Translations under genes and position numbers: made by a program
The notes under the pieces: model-generated
Seen by the model: only the letters and a program-made list of their open reading frames with translations
Databases searched by the model: none
What the model was told of the DNA's origin: nothing
Shown: positions 45,717 through 53,598 of the stretch, piece by piece
Position numbering within the stretch: position 1 is the stretch's first letter
How the letters are laid out: each line of letters begins with the position of its first letter
DNA from: an uncultured Lentisphaeraceae bacterium
Lineage (GTDB): Bacteria; Verrucomicrobiota; Kiritimatiellia; RFP12; DVOR01
Length of the DNA stretch: 62,935 bases
Direction: 5' to 3'
Assembly: GCA_949282555.1 (NCBI GenBank)
Contig: CASDPK010000012.1
Coordinates: forward strand, 1 to 62,935

Positions 45717-45991
45717 AGAAAATATCCCACAAGCCAAAGAAGCACAAAGGCGAAAAACACCCACGAGAAGCGCCGCCACGAACGCATCTCCGCGGCATCG
45801 GCCCCCTCCTGCCGGGCGTCACGGGCGCCACCCGCAACGATATAACGCGAAAAGACGCTCCGGTGGCGTCCACGCCCCAAAAACAATTTCCGCCAAAACG
45901 AAACGCCCTCCTCCACATCGTCCGTGTCCAAACGGAATCCGTCATTCGGTCGATGAAAGGAAACGTTATGCCGTCTGCGGAAAGAAAACAT
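45713..45991 (-). CDS. Small basic protein with C-terminal membrane anchor
   Basis: The 92-residue product is basic and rich in Arg in its first two thirds and ends in a single hydrophobic helix (WVFFAFVLLWLVGYFL), like a tail-anchored protein. AGGA precedes the ATG. Its TGA overlaps the nspC ATG, so the two are translationally coupled, and it starts 23 bp after the LysM lipoprotein gene. No family is recognised. The coupling is the main reason to call it a real gene. Confidence 0.55.
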   Translation of the reverse strand: MFSFRRRHNVSFHRPNDGFRLDTDDVEEGVSFWRKLFLGRGRHRSVFSRYIVAGGARDARQEGADAAEMRSWRRFSWVFFAFVLLWLVGYFL

Positions 45992-46014
45992 GGTCCTGTC
46001 CGGAACCGAAAACC

Positions 46015-46968
46015 TTACGGGATCAGGATCGTTTCCCCGGCCCGAAGGCGTCCGTCAGGATTGGTGGAAGACCGGTTGGCATCCCGGATTTTGGCCCACC
46101 CGGCGGCATTCCCGTAGGCCTCCCGCGAAAGGCGCGAAAGCGTGTCCCCGGGCCGCACCACATAACGCTTTCCGGGCGTGGGCGTTGCCGTCAACGGGGG
46201 CTCATCCTGAACGCCCTCGGCGGCGGCGCGCGTCGCGGCATTGACCGCCGCCTGCCCGCCATCCGGTTCTTCGATCATCCGCTTGGCATCCTCACGAACG
46301 GCGTCAATGAGCGCACGGTCAGCGCCGGCCTCCGTGGCCGCCTTTGCCTCCTCAACGGCCTTCCGTGCCGCGGCGATCTCCGCCTCATACGAAACTTTCG
46401 CCTCCGCTTCCGCGGACTTCATGGAATCCACCAACTTGCGCAACTGCGTCACCTGCACCTGCAACTCAGCGATGGCCTTCTCCTTTTCGGCGATGGTTCC
46501 GCGCAGTTCCGAGCCCGTCCGCTCCAACGCCGCGATTTGGGCCTTGAGGCCATCCCGCTCGGCGGCAAGCACGCGCTGTTCACGGGCCACAATGTCCGCG
46601 GCCAACTGCGACGCAAGCAATCCCTTGGCCGACGTCAGGCGATCCCGCACCATCGGGGCCTTCTCGGAGTTCGGCTCAAGGTCAAGATACGCCTGATAAT
46701 GGTGGGCCGCCTCCAAATAATCCTTGCGCGTATCCTGCAGGAGAATCGCAAGGTTCAAATGCGCCGACGCCATTTGATTGTCCTGGAGGAGCAGCTGCCG
46801 ATACAATTGCTCCGCACCCGCCGGATCGCCCTTCGACTCCGCCGCCATGGCCTCGGCAAAAAGCGCATTGGAGCGCTCGGCACGCTCACGCTCAGCGGCA
46901 GACTCCCTATCGCAACCAAGGAAGACGATCGTGGCGGCACAGGTCAGCAGAAACAAAGTCTTTCTCAT
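46015..46968 (-). CDS. LysM lipoprotein with TPR and coiled coil
   Basis: The 317-residue product has a lipoprotein signal ending LGC (acceptor cysteine about residue 19), a TPR-like helical pair region (about 30-100), a coiled coil (about 120-215) and a C-terminal LysM domain (YVVRPGDTLSRLSREAYG...) that binds peptidoglycan. The start at 46968 is supported by GGAG upstream and by the signal peptide. It is probably attached to the outer membrane and cell wall. A minus-strand extended -10 lies 34 bases upstream. Confidence 0.8.
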   Translation of the reverse strand: MRKTLFLLTCAATIVFLGCDRESAAERERAERSNALFAEAMAAESKGDPAGAEQLYRQLLLQDNQMASAHLNLAILLQDTRKDYLEAAHHYQAYLDLEPNSEKAPMVRDRLTSAKGLLASQLAADIVAREQRVLAAERDGLKAQIAALERTGSELRGTIAEKEKAIAELQVQVTQLRKLVDSMKSAEAEAKVSYEAEIAAARKAVEEAKAATEAGADRALIDAVREDAKRMIEEPDGGQAAVNAATRAAAEGVQDEPPLTATPTPGKRYVVRPGDTLSRLSREAYGNAAGWAKIRDANRSSTNPDGRLRAGETILIP

Positions 46969-47001
46969 ACGGTCTTTCTCCGAAAAGATACGATTGCCCT
47001 T

Positions 47002-47010
47002 AGTATAGCA
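47002..47010 (-). promoter_or_regulatory. Extended -10 upstream of the LysM lipoprotein gene
   Basis: TGCTATACT on the minus strand (hexamer 47002-47007) lies 34 bases before the start at 46968 and probably also drives the small protein, nspC and the following gene. Confidence 0.5.
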
Positions 47011-47040
47011 GAATTCCCACAACGCCACCCCGCACTGTCG

Positions 47041-47736
47041 TCAATGCGAAAGATAATGCGCCAAGGAGCGCGGGAGCCAATCCGGCAAAAGCGCAGTGAG
47101 GGCGCGCCAAAAGGCCGGAGAGTGGTTGAAATGCGTAAGATGCGTGAGTTCATGTGCCAACGTCTCGGCCAACACCGTCTCCGGCCAAGTCAGCAACGAT
47201 GGATTGAGGCGAATCTCCCCCTCCCGTGTGCATTGCCCAAGAATGCGCGGCCGAAGCGGCTTCACCACAATCCGCAGAGGACGCCGTGGCAATGCCGGCG
47301 CGAACCTTTCCAGAAGTTGCTCCGCGCGCTCCTGCACCAGACGGCGCCCATAGGCCCCCACCCGCCCGGCAAGGGTCTGCGGATCGGCCTTCCGGCGGCA
47401 GGCGCACACCAATGCCCCCGCCTCCTCCCAGAGATCATCGCACCCGGCAAAAGGCAAAAACCGCACCGGCCACACCCTGCCAAAGAGCACGACATCGGTC
47501 GGCCCGGGCACGGAGACCTTCGGGGCCCCCTCTGCCTCCCAAACCGCACGCAAAGTCGCTTCCCCAACCATCGTTCCCTGCGCGGGGAGAAAGATCCCCA
47601 CCCGCCCCAGCGGCGGCGCAAACAAGATCCGCGTTTCGCGCAACGTCCGCTCGGCAAGATTGCACCGCCCCTGCCGAAAGGCCATCACACGATAACCTTC
47701 AAATGCTGAAACGGTCGATGGGATTGGACGGAACAT
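47041..47736 (-). CDS. YgjP-like metal-dependent hydrolase
   Basis: The 231-residue product ends in the zinc motif HELTHLTHFNHSPAFW with family-typical LRIVVKPLRPRILGQCTREGEIRLNPSLL before it, as in YgjP/SprT-like (DUF45) proteins. The Trp-Gly of the usual SRWGSC segment is replaced by RILGQC, so activity is uncertain. A second start at 47685 (MAFRQGRC) is equally plausible; neither has a clear ribosome binding site. The 148 bp upstream contains nothing I recognise. Confidence 0.72.
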   Translation of the reverse strand: MFRPIPSTVSAFEGYRVMAFRQGRCNLAERTLRETRILFAPPLGRVGIFLPAQGTMVGEATLRAVWEAEGAPKVSVPGPTDVVLFGRVWPVRFLPFAGCDDLWEEAGALVCACRRKADPQTLAGRVGAYGRRLVQERAEQLLERFAPALPRRPLRIVVKPLRPRILGQCTREGEIRLNPSLLTWPETVLAETLAHELTHLTHFNHSPAFWRALTALLPDWLPRSLAHYLSH

Positions 47737-47884
47737 TGCGACGCGAACCTCAAAGCCTAGGGCACCGCTTCAGGCACCCCTAAACATATCGCCGCAAGAC
47801 ATCATCTCTCCTGCGCGTCTGTCCAGCAAACAAAGAAACGCCAACCTTCCACCGTTTCGCATATCACACCATGGGAAGAGGGAA

Positions 47885-48706
47885 TCACTCGACGGAAAGC
47901 AAATAATAGCGCTCCACAAGCGTTCGCGAAGGTTCCGCCTTGGGGTAAACCCTTACGCGAACAACATCCGGTGGGATTGCCCTATTGAACGCACCGAACG
48001 CCGCCAGTTGCATCCGCAACGCAAAACGATCGACCATAAGGGGTTCTCCCTGAGGCAAAGGCACGGGGCCAAAAAGCGACACGTCCGCGTTAACGGGACA
48101 AATCTCCAACAGGGTCTCTTCGGGCCAGCGGGCACAAACCCGCCACTTGGCGAATTCCGCTCCCAAGGCGTTCTTCTCCTTGGACGTCTCCAATGCCAGA
48201 GAGAAGACGCCATCCGTGCGTTTCTGCGCCCCAACGGCATCCGGATGATTCGCGGGATACCACACCTCCACATCCGAAGGCAACAGCAACCGTGCCGCGA
48301 GCAGTTCCGCATTTGGCGCGGCCGACAGCACAACACTTGTCCAAAGAAAGGCTAACGCATAGGCCACCACCCCATTCACGAGAGCGAAGAGCCACGCCAG
48401 CACTGCCGTGCGCCACTCCTTGGTGATCCACCAATTCCAAACGCCCGAAAGCCCCAACAGCCACCGGCAGGCGACGAACCCCAAGCCCAAGACGGCCAAC
48501 ACCGTCTGTCCACCTTTCACCAGCCCCACGCATCCAAGCCACGCCCCAACGCATGAAACCACCGTCAACATCACCCCGCCGATCGCCAGCCACAACGTCG
48601 GCAGAAGCATCGTCCACCGTCCCGAGAAGTGAAGCGTCACCGGACAACACAGAAGGCGAAAAGCTAATCTCGCATCCATACTTGTGGCTTCCGTTGGACC
48701 ATTCAC
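47885..48706 (-). CDS. Membrane protein of unknown function
   Basis: The 273-residue product has about four hydrophobic helices in residues 30-130 and a soluble C-terminal domain (140-273) that may sit in the periplasm. I recognise no family. A second start at residue 10 (48679) cannot be excluded. It lies 37 bp downstream of prlC on the same strand and may be co-transcribed. Confidence 0.55.
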   Translation of the reverse strand: MNGPTEATSMDARLAFRLLCCPVTLHFSGRWTMLLPTLWLAIGGVMLTVVSCVGAWLGCVGLVKGGQTVLAVLGLGFVACRWLLGLSGVWNWWITKEWRTAVLAWLFALVNGVVAYALAFLWTSVVLSAAPNAELLAARLLLPSDVEVWYPANHPDAVGAQKRTDGVFSLALETSKEKNALGAEFAKWRVCARWPEETLLEICPVNADVSLFGPVPLPQGEPLMVDRFALRMQLAAFGAFNRAIPPDVVRVRVYPKAEPSRTLVERYYLLSVE

Positions 48707-48743
48707 CTCTCAGACGGTGGAAGGCTCTTCCCAGAAACCCGCC

Positions 48744-50744
48744 TTATGCTTTCAGCAAGCCCTCTTGCCTCAGAATCGCGGTGGGGTCTGGATCGCGCCC
48801 CATCAGCGAACGGAAGATCTCCGCAGCGGGGGCCGACCCCCCAAGGGCCAGCACCGTGTCGCGATAACGCCGGGCAAAGGCTTTCCGGCGTGCGGGCGGC
48901 TGGGCAAGATACGCGCCGTAGAGGTCGGCCGAAAGCGTTTCACTCCACTTGTAAGAGTAATAACCCGCGGCATAACCACCGGAGAAGATGTGCGTAAACG
49001 CGTTGAGGAAACGATCATCCGCGTGCATCGGCTTGGGCAGAAGACGCCGGGCGAAGGACTCCTTGACGGCGTTGGCGGTTTTGTGACGCCCGGGATAGCC
49101 CTTGGAGTGGAGGAAGAGATCCGTCTGCGCGAAGAGCAACTGACGCACCAGCGCATTGCCGGCCCGGAAGGTTCGCTTGGAAACGATCCGCTCGGCCAAC
49201 GCCTTCGGAAGCGGCTTGCCGGTCTCGATATGGGCGGAAAGCGCACGCAACACCGCAACGTCGTAGGGGAACTGCTCAAGAAACTGCGAGGCGATCTCCA
49301 CGGCGTCCCATTCCACGTTGTTGATTCCCGAGCAGGTGGGCGAATCCACCGTGGTGAGCATCTCCTGCAACGCATGGCCCATCTCGTGGAAAAGCGTTGC
49401 CACCTCATAGAAGCTCATGGTGGCGGGAGCCTTGCCGCGCGGCGGTTTCTGATTGCAGCACACCACGGCAATCGGAAGCTGACGGCGGGTCTCGAAGTCA
49501 CGGGTGCGGAGTTCGTTCATCCACGCGCCGCCATTCTTGGTGCCGGGGCGCGCATACGGATCGAAGTAGAACCCTGCCACCGGCGCCCCCTTGGCGTCAA
49601 GCACACGATAGAAGCGCACATCCCGGTGCCAAGCATGAAGCGCTCCCTTGGCTCGCTCGAAGGTGACGCCAAAGAGCCGATGGACAAGATCGAAAAGCCC
49701 TTCCAGCACGCGCTCCATCGGGAAATAGTCCCGCAAGGACTCCTCGTCGAACCCGAAGCGCTCCTGCGACAGCCGCTCCACCCAATAAGGGACATCCCAA
49801 GGACGAAGCGCGCCCTTGTGGCCGTTGGCCCGCGCGAACTGCGCCAATTCCGCCTCCTCCGCCTTCGCCGCCGGACGCCCCGCCTCAGCCATGGGCGCAA
49901 GGAGCGCGTTCACGGCCTCGGGCGTCCCGGCCATCTTGGCGCCGGTCGAAAGGTGGGCATAGTCAGGCATCCCCAGCAACTCCGCGAGTTGCTGACGCAA
50001 CCGCAGGATCTTTTCGATCAGCGGCGCATTGTTCCCCTTGCCGGACGATGCCCGCGTCACACGCGCGCGCCAAAAGCGCTCACGAACGCCCGCATCCTCC
50101 GCATACCGCATCACCGAATCATAGGTGGCAAAGTCAATCCCCAGCGTCCACGGCCCTTTGCCCTGCAACAGATCCGGGCGGATGCCGGCCTCTTCTCCCG
50201 GAGCGATCTCCACCTTCGCCGCCTTCTCCGCGTCCAAGACATTGTTGGAAAACCGCATCGACAGCCGCGCCAACTCCGCTTGGATCCGATTGAAGCGCGC
50301 CTTCGCCGCCCCCGTCAGCCCCACGCCCGCATCGCGCATCGCCCGGGCCGAACGCTCCGCCACGTGCCGTTGCCACGGCTCCAACGTGCCGCTCTCCAGC
50401 AGGGCCAACGTCCCCTCATACAACGCCTTGCTCTGCGAGACCCGTTGCGACAGCGCAATGATCGCCGGTTGCCACGCCTCTTCCACCTGTCGCCACGCCT
50501 CGGAATTGATCACGCTCGTGAGGTGGCACAGCGTCCCCCACACCTCAAAAGGCGTCCGAACCGCCTCCATTGGCGCGATCACAAGCCCCTGCCACGAAAT
50601 GTCGAGCCGCTTCTCCACGGAGCGGAAAGCCGCCTCCGCCTTCGGAAGCGAGGCCTCCAACGCCGCGGCACACGCCTCCGGCGTCATCGCGTCATACTTC
50701 GGCATCCACGCATCATCAAGAAAAGGATTCGTCGTTGAGGTCAT
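48744..50744 (-). CDS. prlC: Oligopeptidase A-like M3 metallopeptidase
   Basis: The 666-residue protein of peptidase family M3 cleaves short peptides in the cytoplasm. The zinc motif HEMGH is at H453, E454 and H457, in LFHEMGHALQ, with the third ligand expected about 25 residues on in NNVEWDAVEIASQFLE. The long helical N-terminal region fits the family. The ATG at 50744 has GGAG nine bases upstream. A longer open frame reaching into the repeat unit at 51182 is not coding. TGTTACACT on the minus strand just upstream may be its -10. Confidence 0.9.
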   Translation of the reverse strand: MTSTTNPFLDDAWMPKYDAMTPEACAAALEASLPKAEAAFRSVEKRLDISWQGLVIAPMEAVRTPFEVWGTLCHLTSVINSEAWRQVEEAWQPAIIALSQRVSQSKALYEGTLALLESGTLEPWQRHVAERSARAMRDAGVGLTGAAKARFNRIQAELARLSMRFSNNVLDAEKAAKVEIAPGEEAGIRPDLLQGKGPWTLGIDFATYDSVMRYAEDAGVRERFWRARVTRASSGKGNNAPLIEKILRLRQQLAELLGMPDYAHLSTGAKMAGTPEAVNALLAPMAEAGRPAAKAEEAELAQFARANGHKGALRPWDVPYWVERLSQERFGFDEESLRDYFPMERVLEGLFDLVHRLFGVTFERAKGALHAWHRDVRFYRVLDAKGAPVAGFYFDPYARPGTKNGGAWMNELRTRDFETRRQLPIAVVCCNQKPPRGKAPATMSFYEVATLFHEMGHALQEMLTTVDSPTCSGINNVEWDAVEIASQFLEQFPYDVAVLRALSAHIETGKPLPKALAERIVSKRTFRAGNALVRQLLFAQTDLFLHSKGYPGRHKTANAVKESFARRLLPKPMHADDRFLNAFTHIFSGGYAAGYYSYKWSETLSADLYGAYLAQPPARRKAFARRYRDTVLALGGSAPAAEIFRSLMGRDPDPTAILRQEGLLKA

Positions 50745-50838
50745 ACCATAGGCTCCTTCTGTGCGCCATAGTGTAACACAGCCCCCAACGCAATGCGGAC
50801 ACCTTCCCACCGAAGCAAGGCTCCCCCTCCCACAACAA

Positions 50839-50880
50839 GACGCTCTGCATCTCACCCCGAGAGGCTCCGTATCACCCATC
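50839..50880. repeat. Intergenic palindrome-family words in direct order
   Basis: GACGCTCTGCATCTC and GAGGCTCCGTATCACCC stand head to tail. They match the words of the palindromes at 2904 and 40019. They lie between prlC and the first leader repeat unit. Confidence 0.4.
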
Positions 50881-51011
50881 GGGATAGACCGCACCGTGAA
50901 TCGCCGCCTGCCCCGGCCATCCGCCCCACACAAAAATGCCGCGTAAGAAATCGCGGATGGCGGCAAATACCTTTTGGAATGCCTTTGCAGGCCACGGACG
51001 GAAATGGTCGG

Positions 51012-51040
51012 TTGCCCCTTTCTCACCTTTGGGGTATACT
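51012..51040 (+). promoter_or_regulatory. Promoter inside repeat unit A
   Basis: TTGCCC (51012-51017), a 17-bp spacer and TATACT (51035-51040). Transcription would start near 51047, leaving a leader of about 240 nt before the ATG at 51286. Confidence 0.65.
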
Positions 51041-51215
51041 TCCGGCACAATTTCATCCGCGCGTCGCGTGGGATGACGTTCTTCGGAAATCTGACAAATT
51101 CAACGAAGGGAACGGCATCGCCGGCGAAAGCGCAAATCCGTCCATCCGTTTTGGTGGCGCTTTTGCGTCTTCCTGCAATCATTCCCTTCAGGCTTTGTCA
51201 GGGCCTCCGAAGAAT

Positions 51216-51275
51216 GTTGCCGGAAGACGTTCTCTTTTCCGCCTCCCGACAACTTCCACCACCGAAAAGAGAAGG
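51216..51275 (+). promoter_or_regulatory. Structured leader core A (putative cis-regulatory RNA)
   Basis: Stem GTTGCCGG (51216-51223) with CCGACAAC (51246-51253) encloses the loop TTCTCTTTTC (51230-51239). The loop is complementary over ten bases to GAAAAGAGAA (51264-51273), which runs into the ribosome binding site AGAAGGA. A pseudoknot that hides the ribosome binding site is implied. The 5' arm is also the 3' strand of the hairpin CGTCTTCC/GGAAGACG (51166-51229), so two folds exclude each other. Confidence 0.7.
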
Positions 51276-51285
51276 AATCCTCCAA

Positions 51286-51888
51286 ATGAAACACGCCCTC
51301 ACCCTCGCCGCCCTCGCGCTTGTGGCCCTCACCGGTTGCACCACCTATTACACCGAGCGCAGCACACAGGCCCTCGTCAACCCCGGCCCCATGAGCGGCC
51401 CCGAATACCGCACCGAATGGGAAGTGTCCCAAAAGAAAGTCACCGCCGAAGGTTCTGCCTCCGTCAACTTCTGGATCTTCACCTCCGGCGAAAACAAGTA
51501 TGCCTCCGTCCCCGGACTCAATCTCGGCTTCTTCCCCTCCGACCGCGCCATCCACAAGGCCAAAGCCGCCGCCACCTATGAGGCCTGCGTCCAAAACAAG
51601 GCCGACGCCCTCCTTGGCGTGACCTACAATTACAAAGTCACCGACTACTTCTTCACCTCCATCGTCGAATGCACCGTGCAAGGCTTCCCGGCCACCGTCA
51701 CGGGCGTGAAACTCCTCGAAGATAAGCCCGTCCTCATTGACAAGGGCAAAGAGGTCATCCGCATCAAGCCCTACGAAACCCTCCTCGATTATTCCGGAGC
51801 GCCGAAGGTCGGCATCACCGATTTCCGTTCCGCCGCGCCGGCGTCCTCGGGGCCGAAATCCGCCGGCGGCCTCTTCGGCCTGCTTTGA
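51286..51888 (+). CDS. Lipoprotein of unknown function behind leader A
   Basis: The 200-residue product has a lipoprotein signal ending LTGC (acceptor cysteine about residue 18) and a beta-rich soluble part. This contains an Ala-rich helix (AIHKAKAAATYEACVQNKADALLGVTYNY) followed by DYFFTSIVECTVQGFPATV, a pattern seen in small envelope lipoproteins without assigned function. The start follows the ribosome binding site of leader A. A strong terminator follows the stop. Confidence 0.75.
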   Translation: MKHALTLAALALVALTGCTTYYTERSTQALVNPGPMSGPEYRTEWEVSQKKVTAEGSASVNFWIFTSGENKYASVPGLNLGFFPSDRAIHKAKAAATYEACVQNKADALLGVTYNYKVTDYFFTSIVECTVQGFPATVTGVKLLEDKPVLIDKGKEVIRIKPYETLLDYSGAPKVGITDFRSAAPASSGPKSAGGLFGLL

Positions 51889-51926
51889 TCTTCCCCTGCC
51901 CATAGGTTATGGGAAGCGACCCCATC

Positions 51927-51950
51927 GGGCCCCGTCATGGGGCCCTTTTT
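51927..51950 (+). terminator. Rho-independent terminator
   Basis: GGGCCCC (51927-51933) and GGGGCCC (51939-51945) form a perfect stem followed by five T. It ends the lipoprotein transcript. Confidence 0.85.
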
Positions 51951-51984
51951 ACAAGACAACACAAGCGACACAAAGGCACACACG

Positions 51985-52941
51985 ATGAAATCTTTGATTG
52001 GCTCCATCATGGCCATGGGAGCTCTTTGCCTCTGCGGATGCCGCGAGGAACCGTCCCCACTCTCAGACCAAAATCGTACGATCCAACAAGCGGAATCCGC
52101 GAAAGAGACGAACACGGCCTATGCCGCCACCATTCTTTTTGTGAATGAACGCCTACCTGCGACGATGCGTAATTACGGTTGGGGAACGCTCGCCGTCAAT
52201 GACGAAAACAAGACCACCACCCTCACCCTCGCAAAGGACGACCTAAACCGGCAAGATGCGGACGGCATGACCATGCTCGCCCGTGCCGCCGCGGAAGGCA
52301 TGGACGTGATTGTCAAGGCACTTTTGGAGAATGGCGCCGACGTCAATGCGCGGTGCCGACAGAACACCACCGCCCTGCACTATGCCGTTGCCCACGAAGA
52401 ATCCTACGCCATCAAAGCCCTGCTCAATCATAAGGCCAACCCCAATTTGGCGGACGACAGTGGCTGGACGGCACTTTGGTATGCCGTAGATGCCAATCAC
52501 CCCAAATGGGTCAAGCACCTCATCACGGCGGGGGCCAACCCCGAACACCGCGAAACCAAGAGTGGCACCCATCTCACCCCGCTCATGTACGCTGCTTGGC
52601 ACGGCAACTTCTCGGCACTGGAAGCCCTGCTTGAGGCAAACGTCGATGTGAATGCCACGGATGACCTTGGTGCGACCGCCCTCCTTCACGCCGCCGACGA
52701 AGGCCGCCTCAAAACCTGTGAACGTCTTCTCACGGCCGGAGCCAATCCCAACGCCGCCTCCAAGGAGGGCCTCACCGCCCTCTTGTTGGCCGCCGCCAGC
52801 GACAACGCCCCCTTGGTCACCCTCCTGCTCCGCCATGGCGCCGACCCCGACCTCAAAACCTACCAAGGCAAATCCCCGCGCGACATCGCCAAAGAACACA
52901 ACGCCACCGATTGCCTCAAAGCCATGGAACCCAAACACTAA
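51985..52941 (+). CDS. Ankyrin-repeat lipoprotein
   Basis: The 318-residue product has a lipoprotein signal ending LCGC (acceptor cysteine about residue 19), a linker, and about six ankyrin repeats from residue 90 onward. Examples are DGMTMLARAAAEGMDVIVKA, NTTALHYAVAHEESYAIKAL and DLGATALLHAADEGRLKTCE. Such proteins bind other proteins. It starts 34 bp after the terminator and has no leader core of its own, so its promoter is not evident. A run of ten C follows the stop. Confidence 0.85.
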   Translation: MKSLIGSIMAMGALCLCGCREEPSPLSDQNRTIQQAESAKETNTAYAATILFVNERLPATMRNYGWGTLAVNDENKTTTLTLAKDDLNRQDADGMTMLARAAAEGMDVIVKALLENGADVNARCRQNTTALHYAVAHEESYAIKALLNHKANPNLADDSGWTALWYAVDANHPKWVKHLITAGANPEHRETKSGTHLTPLMYAAWHGNFSALEALLEANVDVNATDDLGATALLHAADEGRLKTCERLLTAGANPNAASKEGLTALLLAAASDNAPLVTLLLRHGADPDLKTYQGKSPRDIAKEHNATDCLKAMEPKH

Positions 52942-52945
52942 ACAT

Positions 52946-52955
52946 CCCCCCCCCC
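52946..52955. repeat. Homopolymer run of ten C
   Basis: Ten consecutive C lie 4 bp after the ankyrin gene stop and 12 bp before repeat unit B. It is intergenic, so slippage would alter spacing only. Confidence 0.8.
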
Positions 52956-53038
52956 GCCACACCCTTCGCGTAAGAAATCGGAGATGACGGCAAATACCTT
53001 TTGGAATGCCGTTGCAGGCCACGGACGAAAACAACCGG

Positions 53039-53067
53039 TTGCCCCTTTCTCACCTTTGGGGTATACT
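53039..53067 (+). promoter_or_regulatory. Promoter inside repeat unit B
   Basis: TTGCCC (53039-53044), a 17-bp spacer and TATACT (53062-53067), identical in layout to unit A and to the tRNA-Arg promoter. Confidence 0.65.
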
Positions 53068-53243
53068 TTGGCCAAAACTTCATCCGCGCGTCGCGTGGGA
53101 TGACGTTCTTCGGAAATCTGACAAATTCAACGAAGGGAACGGCATCGCCAGCGAAAGCGCAAATCCGTCCATCCATTTTGGGTGGCGCTTTTGCGTCTTC
53201 CTGCAATCATTCCCTTCAGGCTTTGTCAGGGCCTCCGAAGAAT

Positions 53244-53300
53244 GTTGCCGGAAGACGTTCTCTTTTCTGTCCCCGGCAACTTCCACCGCCGAAAAGAGGA
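53244..53300 (+). promoter_or_regulatory. Structured leader core B
   Basis: Stem GTTGCCGG (53244-53251) with CCGGCAAC (53273-53280), a perfect 8 bp. The loop TTCTCTTTTC (53258-53267) is complementary to GAAAAGAG (53291-53298). The C-A mismatch seen in copy A is restored here to a G-C pair. Confidence 0.7.
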
Positions 53301-53320
53301 ACGGAAAAGGTATCCACAAA

Positions 53321-53554
53321 ATGAATACCCCAAACACAAGACAGCAGGAGTTGGAAGAGCTGCAACAGATCTGCCAAGATATCGCCTTGGGTGCAGAAAC
53401 CGCCGTGTGGCGCGTGATCCACGCACGAACGGGCAAATTGCCGACGGATCACTGTCTGGGAATGAACGTCTTGGCCGAAGCGGAAGACCCGCTGACCCGA
53501 GAATCGCTCCACGCAGATTTGCAGGCCGAGATTGACCGACTCCTAAACCATTGA
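53321..53554 (+). CDS. Small helical protein behind leader B
   Basis: The 77-residue product is acidic and predicted to be mostly helical (QELEELQQICQDIALGAETAVW..., then LHADLQAEIDRLL). It has no signal peptide and I recognise no family. The start was chosen because it follows leader B; the frame is open further upstream but that part is the non-coding repeat. Its expression is presumably governed by the leader. Confidence 0.55.
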   Translation: MNTPNTRQQELEELQQICQDIALGAETAVWRVIHARTGKLPTDHCLGMNVLAEAEDPLTRESLHADLQAEIDRLLNH

Positions 53555-53598
53555 CCCAATGCCCCACCATCTTTCCCGTCATGGTACATAGAAAAATT

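Larger units (their letters stand above)
50941..51285 (+). repeat. Leader repeat unit A (promoter plus structured leader)
   Basis: A unit of about 345 bp starting GCGTAAGAAATC and ending at the start codon of the lipoprotein gene. It recurs at 52968 and 53599. Copies A and B differ at only about three places over roughly 185 bases of their 3' parts. Single-base indels between copies break every long reading frame, so the unit is not protein-coding. It holds a promoter (51012-51040), an inner stem GCGAAAGCGC/GCGCTTTTGC, a long hairpin (51166-51229) and the pyrimidine-loop leader core. Confidence 0.85.
52968..53320 (+). repeat. Leader repeat unit B
   Basis: Second copy of the unit, with the same order of elements as unit A: conserved upstream block, promoter at 53039-53067, inner stem, long hairpin and leader core. 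It ends at the ATG of a 77-residue protein gene unrelated to the gene behind unit A. Confidence 0.85.

Noticed and set aside
45658..47709. Plus-strand frame of 683 codons opposite nspC, the LysM gene and the YgjP-like gene
   Set aside because: Arg/Pro/His-rich shadow of GC-rich genes; all three genes on the other strand have clear motifs.
48684..50738. Plus-strand frame of 684 codons opposite prlC
   Set aside because: Shadow of the M3 peptidase gene, whose HEMGH motif and start signals are clear.
50974..51285. Open frames on both strands through leader units A, B and C
   Set aside because: Peptides read from the units look alike because the DNA is alike. One-base indels between copies (for example near 51008/53672 and 51150/53178) shift every frame, and the conserved features are a promoter and RNA pairings.
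51012..51286. Known riboswitch classes (TPP, cobalamin, SAM, c-di-GMP, fluoride, preQ1)
   Set aside because: I found none of their conserved core words in the leaders; a covariance search would be needed to exclude rarer classes.
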